DNA of 64,000 nt from Reyranella sp. (GCA_021732285.1 JAKFVH010000207.1:1-64000); one strand, 5' to 3'; counted from the stretch's first letter, positions 18,936 through 28,340 are shown. Notes: a model not told the origin generated them from the sequence alone. Numbers and translations: made by a program.

Positions 18936-19208
18936 ATGATCGAGCGACTGCTTTGCATTGGCGCAAGGCCGGCCGCGCTGGCGGCGTTGTTGTGCGGCCT
19001 GTCATTCGCTGCCGCCGCGGCCAACGTCGTCTTCACCTATGACGCGGCCGGGCGCGTCCGCACGGCGCGCTACGACAACGGGATCTGCGTCATCTACTCG
19101 TACGACGCCAACGGCAACCGCACCGCGCAGACCAACGTGAGCGGCGGCGCTCCCGCCACTCCGACCTGGGGATCGGGTGTGTGGGGTTGCTTCCCCTGGA
19201 CTCCCTAG
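18936..19208 (+). CDS. Exported mini-protein with YD (RHS) repeat
   Basis: 90 residues from 'MIERLLCIGARP': signal peptide to about residue 31, then one full YD unit ('FTYDAAGRVRTARYDNG') and a second start ('YSYDANGNRTAQTNV'), then a short Gly/Pro/Trp tail. RHS proteins normally carry dozens of such repeats; this has barely two. It sits directly upstream of the large RHS gene. It could be a relic of a larger RHS gene or a deliberate small accessory protein; it does have its own intact start and signal. Confidence 0.65.
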   Translation: MIERLLCIGARPAALAALLCGLSFAAAAANVVFTYDAAGRVRTARYDNGICVIYSYDANGNRTAQTNVSGGAPATPTWGSGVWGCFPWTP

Positions 19209-19227
19209 TCTCCCAGGAGCCTACGAC

Positions 19228-22200
19228 ATGACGGTGCGCAAACGAACTGTCGGGTTGGCGGCGCCGGTCGCGCTGGCGTTGTTCTTGTTCTTACCGATTG
19301 CTGCGAGCACCCAACAGGCGGCGCCCGCCAGCGAGGCTGCAGGGACGTCGATCGCCGTGGCGTTGCAGGCGGCTCGCCTGCCCGAAGTCATCGTGGCCAC
19401 CGGACCGACCGATGCCGCGGAGGATGCGGCACTTGCCCGTACGCTCGCAGCCTACGACCGGCGCGAACGCCCCGAGGACATGGCCAGCCTGGAAGCCTTT
19501 GTCGCGCAGTATCCGGCGTCGGGCTGGGCCGCTTCTGTCCACACCAACCTCGGCTTGCTGCGCCTTCACTACGGCTACTTCACCCGCGCCATCGATCAGT
19601 TGCAGAAGGCCTGGAAGGCCGGCCGGGATGCCACGCAGCCGGAGGCACGAGCCCTGGTCGATCGCGCCGTCGGCGAGCTGGCGCGCACCTACGCTTCGCT
19701 GGGAAAGATCGAGGAGCTCACCGCTTTGTTCGGCGAGATCGGCAGCCGGCCCGTGACCGGCCCGGCCACCGAACGGATCCAGGCGGCGCGCGAGGTCCTG
19801 TCGGCGGTCGGCCGGGAGGACGCGCATCTCTTCAACTGCGGTCCGCTCGCATTGCAGTCCTTGATGGCGGCGCGGGGTCTCACGCCCGAGCAGGTGCTCT
19901 TCCTGCAATGGCACAAGGTGGGGCCCAAGGGCACCAACCTCGCTGAACTCGCCGGGATCGCCGACAAGTCAAAGTTCGGCTACCGCCTGGTCTATCGCCC
20001 GCCGGGCAAGCCCGTACCCTTGCCGTCCGTCGCCCACCTCAAGGTCGGGCACTTCGCGGCCGTCCTCGGTGAGGCCAATGGACTCCTGCATGTCGAGGAT
20101 GCTGCCGTCGACGGCCGTACGCTCTGGATGGCGGCGGAAGCGCTGGAGAGCGAGGCGAGCGGCTATTTCCTGGTGCCGGCGGATGTGCCGATGCGCGACG
20201 GCTGGCGCGCCGTCGAGGCGAAGGAAGCGGCCAACCTGTGGGGCAAGGGTGCCACGACCGGCACGAGATCGGACGATGTGGGTGACATCGACGCCAACCC
20301 GAAATGCGGCGGTGGCCCGATGTGCATCTACAACATCAAGGAATCGAGCGTCAGCATCTCCCTCAGCGACACGCCGGTCGGCTACGACCCGGCCTTCGGT
20401 CCGTCGGCCAGGCTTCGCATCAGCTACAACCAGCGCGAAGCGAGCCAGCCGGCCAACTTCAATTTCTTCAATGTCGGCCCAAAATGGACGCTGAATTGGC
20501 TGTCCTACGTTACGGATAATCCGGTGAGCGCTGGCGCCAGCGTCTCGCGCTTCATGTCGGGCGGCGGCGCCTTCACCTACGGCGGCTACAGCAGCACCAC
20601 GGGACGGTTCAGCGCGCAGGACGATGACGGCTCGATCCTGGTGCGAGTGTCCGGGTCACCCATCGTCTACCGCCGCCAGCTCGGCAATGGCGGCAGCGAG
20701 GTCTATTCGCTGTCCGACGGCGCCACGAGCTATCCGCGCCGCATCTTCCTGACCCAGATCGTCGACCCGCAGGGCAACGCGCTCACGCTGAACTATGACG
20801 GCCTGCGCCGGGTCACGTCGGTGACCGACGCGGTCGGCCGGCAGACCACGCTCACCTACGGCATTGCCGCCAAGCCGTACCTGGTCACCCAGGTCACCGA
20901 TCCGTTCGGTCGCAGCACCACCCTCACTTACACGGCCAGCGGCACGCTCGCGTCGATCACCGACATCATCGGCATCACCTCGAGTTTCGGCTACGACGCC
21001 AATCTTCTCGTCAACTCGATGACGACGCCCTACGGCACCACCACCTTTGCCTACACCGCACCCGGTGCCAGCGGACCCCCGCGCTACGCCGAGGCCACCG
21101 ACCCGATGGGCTTCAAGGAGCGCGAGGAATGGCTGGAGCCGTCGTCGGCCATCCCCAACACCGACCCGGCGGCTACCGTGCCGACCGGCATGCCGCTGGC
21201 GCTCACCAACAATTTCCTGCAGTACCGGAACAGCTTTCACTGGGACAAGGACGCCTATGTGACGGCCGGCTGCACGCCCGCCGGCGGCTGCGACTACACC
21301 AAGGCACGTCTGCGGCACTTCACCCATGTGCCCGGGGTGAGCGGCATCAAGAACACGTCGCTCGAGAGCGAGAAACAGCCGCTCGAGAACCGCGTCTGGT
21401 ACGCCCTGCCGGGGCAAACCAGCTCTGCCAATGGCGGCACCTTTGCTCAGCCGTCGGCGATCGGGCGCGTGCTCGACGACGGCACGACCCAGTTGCAGAA
21501 GTTCACCTACGACACGTCGGGCTACTTCAACCTCCTGCAGACGATCGATGCGTTGGGGCGGACGACCAATTTCACCTATTCCAACCAGATCGATCTCGCC
21601 CTGGTCACCCAGGTGACCGCGCCGGGCGGCGGGCAGACGGTGATCGCCCAGTTCAACTACGATTACCGGCACCGACCGGTCGCCTATACCGACGCGGCCG
21701 GCCAGACGACACTGTTGGGCTACAACGCCAAAGCCCAGCTCGTCGCCGTCACCAATCCGCTCGGCGAAGAGACGACGTACCAGTACGACGGTTCCGGCAA
21801 CCTCACGACCGTCACCAACGCCAACAACACGACGGACGCCACCTACACCTACGATTCCTTTGCTCGCGTCCGGACGTACACCGATTCGGAAGGCTGGACC
21901 GTCACCTATGACTACGACGCCGCCGACCGCGTTACCAAGGTCACCTACCCGGACGGAACGACGGACACCTACACCTACGACCGGCTCGATCTCGTCATCT
22001 ACCGCGACCGCCAGGCCCGCATCTGGCGCTATGCCTACGACGCCAACAGGCGGCTCACCTCGGTCACCGATGCCCAGGGCCAGCAGACCCAGTACGGCTA
22101 CAATAAGCGCGGCCAGGTCACGAGCCTCACAGACCCCAAGACCAACGTTACGAGCTGGACCTACGACGTGCAGGGCCGGTTGACCGGTAAGCAATATCCC

Positions 22201-23871
22201 GACACCAGCACCGTCGCCTACGGCTACGAGACCACGATCAGCCGCCTCAAATCCGTCACCGACGCGCTGAGTCAGGTGAAGACCTACAGCTACGCCAAGG
22301 ACGACCGGCTTCTGGGCATCGCCTACACCGGCGCCGTCAACCCCACGCCCAACGTCGGCTTCACCTGGGACCCGTACTTCCCGCGGCTGGCCTCGCGCAC
22401 CGACGGCGTCGGCACCACGCAGTTCACCTACGTCCCGGTGGGCTCGCTGGGCGCCCTGCAGGTGCAGCAGGAAGCGGGCCCCTTCGCCAACAGCGCCATT
22501 GCCTCGGCTTATGACGAGCTTGGCCGTCTGGCTTCGCGCACGGTGCAGGGGGCGGGGGCGGAGACCTTCCAGTACGACGCCATCGGCCGGCTCACAGGCC
22601 ACACCAGCGACCTCGGCGCCTTCACGCTCAGCTATCTCGGCCAGACCAGCCAGACCACCAGCCGCCAGCTCGCCAGCAGCACGCTGGCCACGACCTGGAG
22701 CTACCTCACCAACGCCGACGACCGCAGGCTTTCAGGCATCAACAATATCGGTCTGACGTCGGGCCACTTCTCGACTTTCGCTTACACGACCACGCCCGAG
22801 AACTTCATCGGCGCCATCACCGAGACCAGCGACGCCACAGCGGTCTATCCGCCGGCCGGCAGCCAGACAGCGACCTACAACAATCTCAATCAGCTCACCA
22901 ACCTCTCCGGGCAAACGCTGACCTACGATGCCGTCGGCAACCTGACTTCGGACGGGCAGCGCACCTATGCTTGGGACGTCGAGAATCGGCTAGTGCTGAT
23001 CACTTATCCCGGGCAGCCGGGCAAACAGACGGCCTTCACCTACGACGGCCTCGGCCGCCGGCGCACGATTGCGAGCACGCCTCCGGGGGGTGGCAGCGCG
23101 ACCACGACGGCGTACCTGTGGTGCGACGAGGATATCTGTCAGGCCCGTGACGGCAGCAACACGCCGATCCGCTCGTACTACGACGAAGGCGAGTACGTGC
23201 CGAGCACGCCGACGCAGACGTTGTACTACGGCATCGACCAGATCGGCTCGGTGCGGCGGGTCTTCGCCAGCACTACGAGCGCGCCCGCCTACGGTTACGA
23301 TCCCTATGGCCTGCCGTCACAGGCGACAGCGTCACTCACCGACTTCGTTTATGCTGGCATGCTCCATAACATCGACAGCGGGCTCTATCTCACAAATTAT
23401 CGCGCTTATGATCCGATGGCCGGCCGTTGGCTATCGCGTGATCCATTGGGAGAGGCGCGTGATGCCGCCGGAAACCTGTATCCGTACGCTGGGGGAAATC
23501 CGATCAGCAGGCTCGATCCGTTAGGCCTGGAGCCGGAAGGTCATCATTGGGTAATAGGGCCAATCAGGAACGATCCAAACTTGTCTCCTGAGGCACGGCA
23601 TATATTCAATAACGTGCGGACTGGGCCATACGGCGAACCACATCGATGGAGCAAGGAGCACTCTGAGTACAATAAAGGCGTCCAAGAGCTTTGGGATAAG
23701 AAAAAAATTGATCCATCAAAAATGACTGCAAAAGAAGCGCAAGATTTTATCCGACAAATCATGGAGAGTAAGGATCCGCGGATTGCGAGCTATAAGCAGT
23801 GGATAATTAGGCAGTGCATGAAATATGGCCAACGCGGAGGCGCTTGGCTACGTGGAGGCACCAATGAGTGA
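19228..23871 (+). CDS. RHS-repeat polymorphic toxin with N-terminal C39-like domain
   Basis: 1547 residues from the ATG after CAGGAG (19214-19219). Order: signal peptide (to about 28); a helical region with TPR flavour (90-170); a papain-like C39 domain with 'HLFNCGPLALQSL' (C204), 'HLKVGHFAAVLGE' (H275) and D291; a long run of YD repeats (about 500-1370); the RHS core end 'GLYLTNYRAYDPMAGRWLSR' and 'RLDPLGLE' near 1430; then a variable tip of about 113 residues containing 'GHHWVIGP', 'HRWSKEHSEYN' and 'KMTAKEAQDFI'. The tip is much lower in GC than the rest, as expected for a swapped toxin module. The next gene overlaps it by 8 bases. Toxin chemistry is not identified. Confidence 0.88.
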   Translation: MTVRKRTVGLAAPVALALFLFLPIAASTQQAAPASEAAGTSIAVALQAARLPEVIVATGPTDAAEDAALARTLAAYDRRERPEDMASLEAFVAQYPASGWAASVHTNLGLLRLHYGYFTRAIDQLQKAWKAGRDATQPEARALVDRAVGELARTYASLGKIEELTALFGEIGSRPVTGPATERIQAAREVLSAVGREDAHLFNCGPLALQSLMAARGLTPEQVLFLQWHKVGPKGTNLAELAGIADKSKFGYRLVYRPPGKPVPLPSVAHLKVGHFAAVLGEANGLLHVEDAAVDGRTLWMAAEALESEASGYFLVPADVPMRDGWRAVEAKEAANLWGKGATTGTRSDDVGDIDANPKCGGGPMCIYNIKESSVSISLSDTPVGYDPAFGPSARLRISYNQREASQPANFNFFNVGPKWTLNWLSYVTDNPVSAGASVSRFMSGGGAFTYGGYSSTTGRFSAQDDDGSILVRVSGSPIVYRRQLGNGGSEVYSLSDGATSYPRRIFLTQIVDPQGNALTLNYDGLRRVTSVTDAVGRQTTLTYGIAAKPYLVTQVTDPFGRSTTLTYTASGTLASITDIIGITSSFGYDANLLVNSMTTPYGTTTFAYTAPGASGPPRYAEATDPMGFKEREEWLEPSSAIPNTDPAATVPTGMPLALTNNFLQYRNSFHWDKDAYVTAGCTPAGGCDYTKARLRHFTHVPGVSGIKNTSLESEKQPLENRVWYALPGQTSSANGGTFAQPSAIGRVLDDGTTQLQKFTYDTSGYFNLLQTIDALGRTTNFTYSNQIDLALVTQVTAPGGGQTVIAQFNYDYRHRPVAYTDAAGQTTLLGYNAKAQLVAVTNPLGEETTYQYDGSGNLTTVTNANNTTDATYTYDSFARVRTYTDSEGWTVTYDYDAADRVTKVTYPDGTTDTYTYDRLDLVIYRDRQARIWRYAYDANRRLTSVTDAQGQQTQYGYNKRGQVTSLTDPKTNVTSWTYDVQGRLTGKQYPDTSTVAYGYETTISRLKSVTDALSQVKTYSYAKDDRLLGIAYTGAVNPTPNVGFTWDPYFPRLASRTDGVGTTQFTYVPVGSLGALQVQQEAGPFANSAIASAYDELGRLASRTVQGAGAETFQYDAIGRLTGHTSDLGAFTLSYLGQTSQTTSRQLASSTLATTWSYLTNADDRRLSGINNIGLTSGHFSTFAYTTTPENFIGAITETSDATAVYPPAGSQTATYNNLNQLTNLSGQTLTYDAVGNLTSDGQRTYAWDVENRLVLITYPGQPGKQTAFTYDGLGRRRTIASTPPGGGSATTTAYLWCDEDICQARDGSNTPIRSYYDEGEYVPSTPTQTLYYGIDQIGSVRRVFASTTSAPAYGYDPYGLPSQATASLTDFVYAGMLHNIDSGLYLTNYRAYDPMAGRWLSRDPLGEARDAAGNLYPYAGGNPISRLDPLGLEPEGHHWVIGPIRNDPNLSPEARHIFNNVRTGPYGEPHRWSKEHSEYNKGVQELWDKKKIDPSKMTAKEAQDFIRQIMESKDPRIASYKQWIIRQCMKYGQRGGAWLRGGTNE

Positions 23872-24217
23872 ATTTCAGGGAAAGAGTTTGCGTGAGCTAT
23901 TGCCAGGAATGCAGTTGGCTGTTTTCGAAATCACCTGGTTCACCTTCCCTTGGATACACAGTATCTGGATCAAACAAAACAACGGACAGATTCAGTTCTT
24001 TGTGGAAGTTGCCAGTGCGCCTTCAGAAGACGAACAGGAAAATTGTCGGCGATTACTGAAAGAAATGCTCGATGTCGCAATGCCCTATACCGATCACACT
24101 GTAGAGTACGGCCCGATGGGCTCGCAGGTCGACGGCTATCACGAGCTAATGTCAGACCGTTTGTTCAAAGCGATCGCCAGTAAGGTCGCTCCTTGGAGAC
24201 TAGAGGTTGGCCGATAG
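23864..24217 (+). CDS. Putative immunity protein of the RHS toxin
   Basis: 117 residues. The ATG lies inside the last codons of the RHS gene (ATGAGTGA, 8-base overlap) with GGAGGC upstream, so the two are translationally coupled. No signal peptide: a soluble cytoplasmic protein ('FFVEVASAPSEDEQENCRRL', 'MPYTDHTVEYGPMGSQVDGY'). Low GC like the toxin tip. Position, size and composition are those of a cognate immunity protein; no family was recognised. Confidence 0.7.
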   Translation: MSEFQGKSLRELLPGMQLAVFEITWFTFPWIHSIWIKQNNGQIQFFVEVASAPSEDEQENCRRLLKEMLDVAMPYTDHTVEYGPMGSQVDGYHELMSDRLFKAIASKVAPWRLEVGR

Positions 24218-24559
24218 GCACACTATTCGCTCGACGGTCATAGGATGACCGAGTTGAAATCGACATCTCCTCCGGGGCGGCGAAGAGGGATCGGAAATCC
24301 GCGAAGTCGTTGGACCACAGTTAAAGGAGCAATTGCGACTCATCGGCTAACGCCGACGGCATCCGCACCACGCAGTTCACCTACGTGCTGGTGGACTGGC
24401 GGTGAGCCTGGCAGTGGCAGCAGGCACCAGCAGCCCAGTTGATCTCTGCACGCAGACTCTCGATCCCAATTGTATGAATTGTTACCACCACATTGATCCG
24501 TCACCACGGTAGTGCATTCTGTCCCGACCCAGCCTTGGGTTGTAGTGAGGGCGTGACCG
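24218..24559. other. Gap with remnants of an RHS gene
   Basis: 342 bases without an intact gene. It contains the RHS-derived fragment listed separately and lower-GC filler. No promoter or terminator stood out. Confidence 0.55.
24354..24430 (+). pseudogene. Displaced RHS fragment
   Basis: The stretch from 24354 beginning 'CGACGGCATCCGCACCACGC' matches the RHS gene at 22401 onward in 31 of the first 33 bases and then more weakly ('CAGTGGCAGCAGGC' against 'CAGGTGCAGCAGGA'). It is cut off on both sides and has no frame. Such displaced pieces are the usual trace of RHS tip exchange. Confidence 0.65.
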
Positions 24560-25597
24560 ATGACGGATGGCGTGTTCCAGGATGCTGCTTACGCCGCCGT
24601 CGCGCGACGGGACGCCGACCGTTGGCGCCTGTTCCTGCTCCTCGTGTCACTGGCGAGTCTGCTGCCCTTCGCGGTGGCCCCGCTGACGGTGCACGTCATC
24701 CCGCCGGAGAGCCCCGCGATATTCGGCTACGCCCTTGTCGCGCTTCTCGGCGCCAACGTTCACGTTGCCTGCACCGGCTGGTTCTACACCGATCCGCAAA
24801 TGCGCGCCCACTTCGCGGCCCGTCCGGCGCGATACCTCGTGGCGCCCGTGCTGCTGGTGGCCGGCAGCGCCGCCGTCTTCTACGTCGCGGATCGTCCGGC
24901 GATCTACTACCTGATCTTCGCCTTCCTGTGCTGGCAGCTCTGGCACTACCAGAAGCAGAACGTCGGGCTGCTGAGCTTCGTAGCCGCCGGCACCGGCAAG
25001 GTGCCGGTCTCGATCTGGGAACGTCGGACGTTGATGCTGGCGGCCATTGCCGGAATTCTCGGCTTCTTCAGGATCAATCAGGGACCCTCCGTCGCCTTCA
25101 CCGACCTGTACCTGCCGCTTCACCAGGTCGGGCTCGCCATCTACCTGGTCCTGGTGCCGATCGCCTTCTGCCTGGCGCTGCTGCGATGCCCCGCCTTGCT
25201 GACGAACCGGCTGCGGCTTGCCTTCTTCTGCTATGGAACCCTGTTCTTCGCTCCCGTCTTCGTCTTCAAGGACCTGATCTCGGCAACCGCGGGATACGCC
25301 TTCGCCCACGGCCTGCAATACGTCGTCTTCATGGGCTTCGTCAGCGCCGGCAGGCAGGTCAACCTTCGATCCCTCATCAAGCTCGGGATCATCGCGCTCT
25401 GCGGCGGTCTCTTCCTCGACCAGCTGTGGTACACGCCGAACCTGCTCGACATGCCGCTCGGCACGGCGATCTATGGGGCAATGCTCGGCGTCACCATGAG
25501 CCATTTCGTCATCGACGCCGGCGTCTGGCGCCTGCGCGAGCCGTTCCAGCGCGGCTACATGCGCGAAAAGTTCGACTTCATCTTTCGACGATCCTGA
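24560..25597 (+). CDS. Polytopic membrane protein with conserved-looking His motifs
   Basis: 345 residues with about 8-9 hydrophobic segments. Histidines sit at membrane-edge positions: 'GANVHVACTGWFYTDP', 'WQLWHYQKQNVG', 'FAHGLQYVVFMG', 'MSHFVIDAGVWRLREP'. The pattern recalls integral-membrane metal oxidases or desaturases, but no canonical HxxxH/HxxHH set is complete, so the family is left open. Alone on the plus strand. Confidence 0.65.
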   Translation: MTDGVFQDAAYAAVARRDADRWRLFLLLVSLASLLPFAVAPLTVHVIPPESPAIFGYALVALLGANVHVACTGWFYTDPQMRAHFAARPARYLVAPVLLVAGSAAVFYVADRPAIYYLIFAFLCWQLWHYQKQNVGLLSFVAAGTGKVPVSIWERRTLMLAAIAGILGFFRINQGPSVAFTDLYLPLHQVGLAIYLVLVPIAFCLALLRCPALLTNRLRLAFFCYGTLFFAPVFVFKDLISATAGYAFAHGLQYVVFMGFVSAGRQVNLRSLIKLGIIALCGGLFLDQLWYTPNLLDMPLGTAIYGAMLGVTMSHFVIDAGVWRLREPFQRGYMREKFDFIFRRS

Positions 25598-25728
25598 ACG
25601 GCCATAGCGACCGGCCATTGTGCGATGGTCGTTGCCCCCGCCTCGTGTGGAGGGGCTGGCCGGCATCCAGAGTTTGCCTCTAACGTTTTCCCGCCAGCTG
25701 CTGCATAGCTGGCGCAGAGGAGGACTCT

Positions 25729-26130
25729 GTGTCCAAGACGCTGACCGGAACATGCTTCTGCCGCGCCGTGCGCTACGGCGTGGCTGACGAATTCCGCTAC
25801 GCCATGTACTGCCACTGCTCCAACTGCCGACGCACCACGGGCTCGGCCTTCAAGCCGTTCGCCGGCATCGAGCGCGAGAAGTTTGCCGTCACGCAGGGGG
25901 CGGACAAGCTCATGGTCTACGGCGACGACAAGGCCAACGACACGCACTGCCGCGTCTGCGGCTCACTTCTCTTCTCGGTTGTCCGCGATGGCGCCTTCGT
26001 CCATGTCACCATGGGCACGCTCCTGGACGATCTGTCGATCCGCCCGAGCCGGCACATCTTCGTCGGTTCCAAGGCGCCGTGGTTCACCATCACCGACGAC
26101 CTGCCGCAGCACCAGGAGTTCCCAAGCTGA
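25729..26130 (+). CDS. GFA/CENP-V-family zinc protein
   Basis: 133 residues from a GTG start with AGAGGAGG upstream (25716-25723). Zinc ligands: 'GTCFCRAVRY' at the N-terminus, 'CHCSNCRRTTGS' near 29-40 and 'CRVCGS' near 75. This is the glutathione-dependent formaldehyde-activating (Gfa)/CENP-V fold. Members may assist formaldehyde detoxification through S-hydroxymethylglutathione, though many have unknown roles. No formaldehyde genes adjacent. Confidence 0.9.
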   Translation: MSKTLTGTCFCRAVRYGVADEFRYAMYCHCSNCRRTTGSAFKPFAGIEREKFAVTQGADKLMVYGDDKANDTHCRVCGSLLFSVVRDGAFVHVTMGTLLDDLSIRPSRHIFVGSKAPWFTITDDLPQHQEFPS

Positions 26131-26249
26131 ACGACCGATTGCGGCGGCAATGCAGAGAGGCGCGGGCTGCGTCAATGCGCGCGCAGCTATGCGCCCAGCG
26201 GGCCCGGACGCTGTCGTAGACTGCGGGCGCCGCCGAGGCGGGAGCAAGG

Positions 26250-26495
26250 ATGCGCAAGCAAGCGAGTGTCGGAAAACGTGTTCGTCCCGGTCGCCGCTCG
26301 CAGCCGCCTGTCGTCGAAGTGACCGAATCGCGCGATCACTTGCAGATCTGGCTGCATGATGCCGGTGCCAAGCGGTTGGCCGGATCGATCGGCGTCGAGT
26401 TGGCCTCGGACGCCCGGCGTCTGGGACAGGATCTCGTCGATGAGCTGATCGACGACGCGCTGCGCGAAGCGGATCGCCGGTCTGTTCAATCCTGA
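26250..26495 (+). CDS. Small hypothetical protein
   Basis: 81 residues, basic N-terminus ('MRKQASVGKRVRPGRRS'), then 'VVEVTESRDHLQIWLHDAGA', 'AGSIGVELASDARRLG', 'DLVDELIDDALREADRR'. Codon use matches a real gene and it ends just before a strong hairpin. Family not recognised. Confidence 0.55.
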   Translation: MRKQASVGKRVRPGRRSQPPVVEVTESRDHLQIWLHDAGAKRLAGSIGVELASDARRLGQDLVDELIDDALREADRRSVQS

Positions 26496-26512
26496 ATTGC
26501 CTTGCCACGCCA

Positions 26513-26538
26513 ACGGCGGTCAGCCTGCTGACCGCCGT
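26513..26538. terminator. Stem-loop between convergent genes
   Basis: An 11-base perfect stem ACGGCGGTCAG / CTGACCGCCGT with a 4-base loop. It lies between the stops of the small plus-strand gene and the Tim44-like minus-strand gene, so it may end transcription from both sides. Confidence 0.6.
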
Positions 26539-26587
26539 CCCATCGTCAGCACTTTGGACGTGGTGAGGAGCCGCCTCGGCGAGGTCT

Positions 26588-27571
26588 CTAGGCTTGCTGA
26601 ATTGCCGACAGTATCCATTTGCCGCCGCGGCTGCGGAGAAAGGTCCAGACCTCCGTCGCCTCGGTGCGAACGTGCTCGTTGCCGTCGACGATCTTGCCGT
26701 CGGCGATGGTGCGGGTCACGTCGATCATGCTGAAGCGCATGGCTACCGTCGCGTAGTCGAGGCCCGCCTCGCTCCAGGCTTCCGACAGGTCGCCCTGTTC
26801 GAGCTTCACCGCCTCGACCTTGTTCTCGACGCCGCGGCTGGCGTTGCGCGACAGCTCTTCGGAGAAATAGCCGAGCATCTCCGGTGTCGCGAGGCTACGC
26901 AGCGTGGCGAGGTCGCCGTTGCTGTACGCCGCCTGGACGTCGGTCAGCAGCGTCTCGAAGGCCTGGTAGTCGTTGGCGGCGATGGCGAGTTGTGCGGACG
27001 CGTTGCCCAAGGCATTGCCGCCGCCGGCCGTTGCGCTGGCGGGCAAGGCCACGCTCGAACGCGCCATCGGCGCCTCGGTCGTCCCCGGCGAGGCCGCGTA
27101 GGCAAGGCCCGCGCCTGCCGGCTGGGCGCGCGCGGCGCTCCAGCTGCGGAACAGCCGAAAGGCCAGGTAGCCGACGCCGCCGATCAGCAGGACCTGCAGG
27201 AGCAGGCCCAGGAAGCCGGCGCCGCCGCTCAGGCCGCCGCCAAAGCCGCCGCCGAACAGCATGCCGATCAGGCCGGCGCCGAGCATGCCGCCTACAAGGC
27301 CGGAGAGGAACGGATTGCGCGCCATGAAGCCGCCCGGTTGCGGCGTGGCCTGCGTCGGGGCACCCGTTGACGGCTTCTGCGCCGGCTGTTGCGGCGTCGT
27401 GCTGCGTTCCACGGGTTTGGTCTTGGGCGCGGTTTGGGTCGGCGGCGGCGCCTGGTCGGTGTGGCTGCCGCGACTGCCGGAGCTCGTGCCTGCGCCGGCG
27501 CGCGCCTCGGCCAATGACGGTGCGATGATGATCGCGGCGGCGATTGCCGCAAGCCAACGAATGTTCTTCAT
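26588..27571 (-). CDS. Tim44-domain membrane protein
   Basis: 327 residues from 'MKNIRWLAAIAAAIIIAPSL': N-terminal signal/anchor, a Pro/Thr/Gln-rich linker (about 30-80), glycine-rich hydrophobic segments ('LFGGGFGGGLSGGAGFLGLL') and one more helix to about 145, then a C-terminal Tim44-like domain ('DYQAFETLLTDVQAAYSNGD', 'LATPEMLGYFSEELSRNASR', 'EVWTFLRSRGGKWILSAIQQ'). Bacterial Tim44-like proteins bind membranes or partners at the inner membrane; their exact job is unclear. Monocistronic. Confidence 0.85.
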   Translation of the reverse strand: MKNIRWLAAIAAAIIIAPSLAEARAGAGTSSGSRGSHTDQAPPPTQTAPKTKPVERSTTPQQPAQKPSTGAPTQATPQPGGFMARNPFLSGLVGGMLGAGLIGMLFGGGFGGGLSGGAGFLGLLLQVLLIGGVGYLAFRLFRSWSAARAQPAGAGLAYAASPGTTEAPMARSSVALPASATAGGGNALGNASAQLAIAANDYQAFETLLTDVQAAYSNGDLATLRSLATPEMLGYFSEELSRNASRGVENKVEAVKLEQGDLSEAWSEAGLDYATVAMRFSMIDVTRTIADGKIVDGNEHVRTEATEVWTFLRSRGGKWILSAIQQA

Positions 27572-27807
27572 TTTCAAATCCCTGTCTGACAAGGCCAACG
27601 GCCGTCTTGTTGGGCGAACACCGTCGCCATTCATGGGCATCCGCCGGCGATCGATGCCGGCAGAGTGCAGTGCTTGTGAGAAAGATACCAGAAGCTTCAG
27701 CCCTGGCCATATGAAGGTCATATGAAAACCGGCCGGCTTCGCCGTCTCTATGAAAAGGGCGGCGCAAGCATATGGAATGTTTATGCGGTTAGGGCCGACA
27801 TTGCTTC

Positions 27808-28020
27808 GTGACCCTGACGATGCCTGGCCCGATGCCCAAACCAATCGAAAATGACGGCCGCAGTTCTGCGTATTGGCGCAAGCGCGCAAGGGACGCCCGC
27901 GTGCGATCTGCCGAAATGACGGACGCGGCCACTGAAGCCAAGCTGCAGACGATTGCCCGAATGTATGACCAGATGGCCGATCATGCGGCCAAACGGGAAG
28001 CACGGCTAAAGCGCGCTTAA
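27808..28020 (+). CDS. Small charged alpha-helical protein
   Basis: 70 residues (or 66 from the ATG at 27820). 'SSAYWRKRARDARVRSAEMT' and 'KLQTIARMYDQMADHAAKRE' form a pattern seen in many small alphaproteobacterial proteins of unknown function (Y-W-R-x-R-A-x-x-A-R ... M-x-x-x-A-x-x-Y-x-x-L/M-A). Cytoplasmic. Followed by another small gene. Confidence 0.65.
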   Translation: MTLTMPGPMPKPIENDGRSSAYWRKRARDARVRSAEMTDAATEAKLQTIARMYDQMADHAAKREARLKRA

Positions 28021-28050
28021 GGGCTCGAAATGTACGAGTGGAGGTCAACC

Positions 28051-28338
28051 ATGGAAGAGCGCTTTTCCGATAAGACGGTCTACCAGCGCTTCGAAGCGGC
28101 CATCGATCGCATCGACAGGAAGCAACGCCCGCCGAGCCCTCATGAGGCTGGCACGCTGTTGCGAGTGCTCCGCACCATCAAGGTCGGTAATTTTGAACGC
28201 GCGACCGAGTTGCTGAGCCGCCTTCATCTGGTTGTTCCGGCGTTTGCATCCGACGGCGGCGGCAGGACGGCGGCGGGACCGGTCACGACAAGACACCTCC
28301 GCGACAGGCTGAGGGGGATCCGAATCAAGGCGATCTAG
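28051..28338 (+). CDS. Small hypothetical protein
   Basis: 95 residues from 'MEERFSDKTVYQRFEAAIDR' (ATG at 28051; an earlier one at 28030 is possible). Basic and helical, with 'EAGTLLRVLRTIKVGNFERA' and 'TELLSRLHLVVPAFA'. Close behind the preceding small gene; perhaps co-transcribed. Not recognised. Confidence 0.5.
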   Translation: MEERFSDKTVYQRFEAAIDRIDRKQRPPSPHEAGTLLRVLRTIKVGNFERATELLSRLHLVVPAFASDGGGRTAAGPVTTRHLRDRLRGIRIKAI

Positions 28339-28340
28339 CC

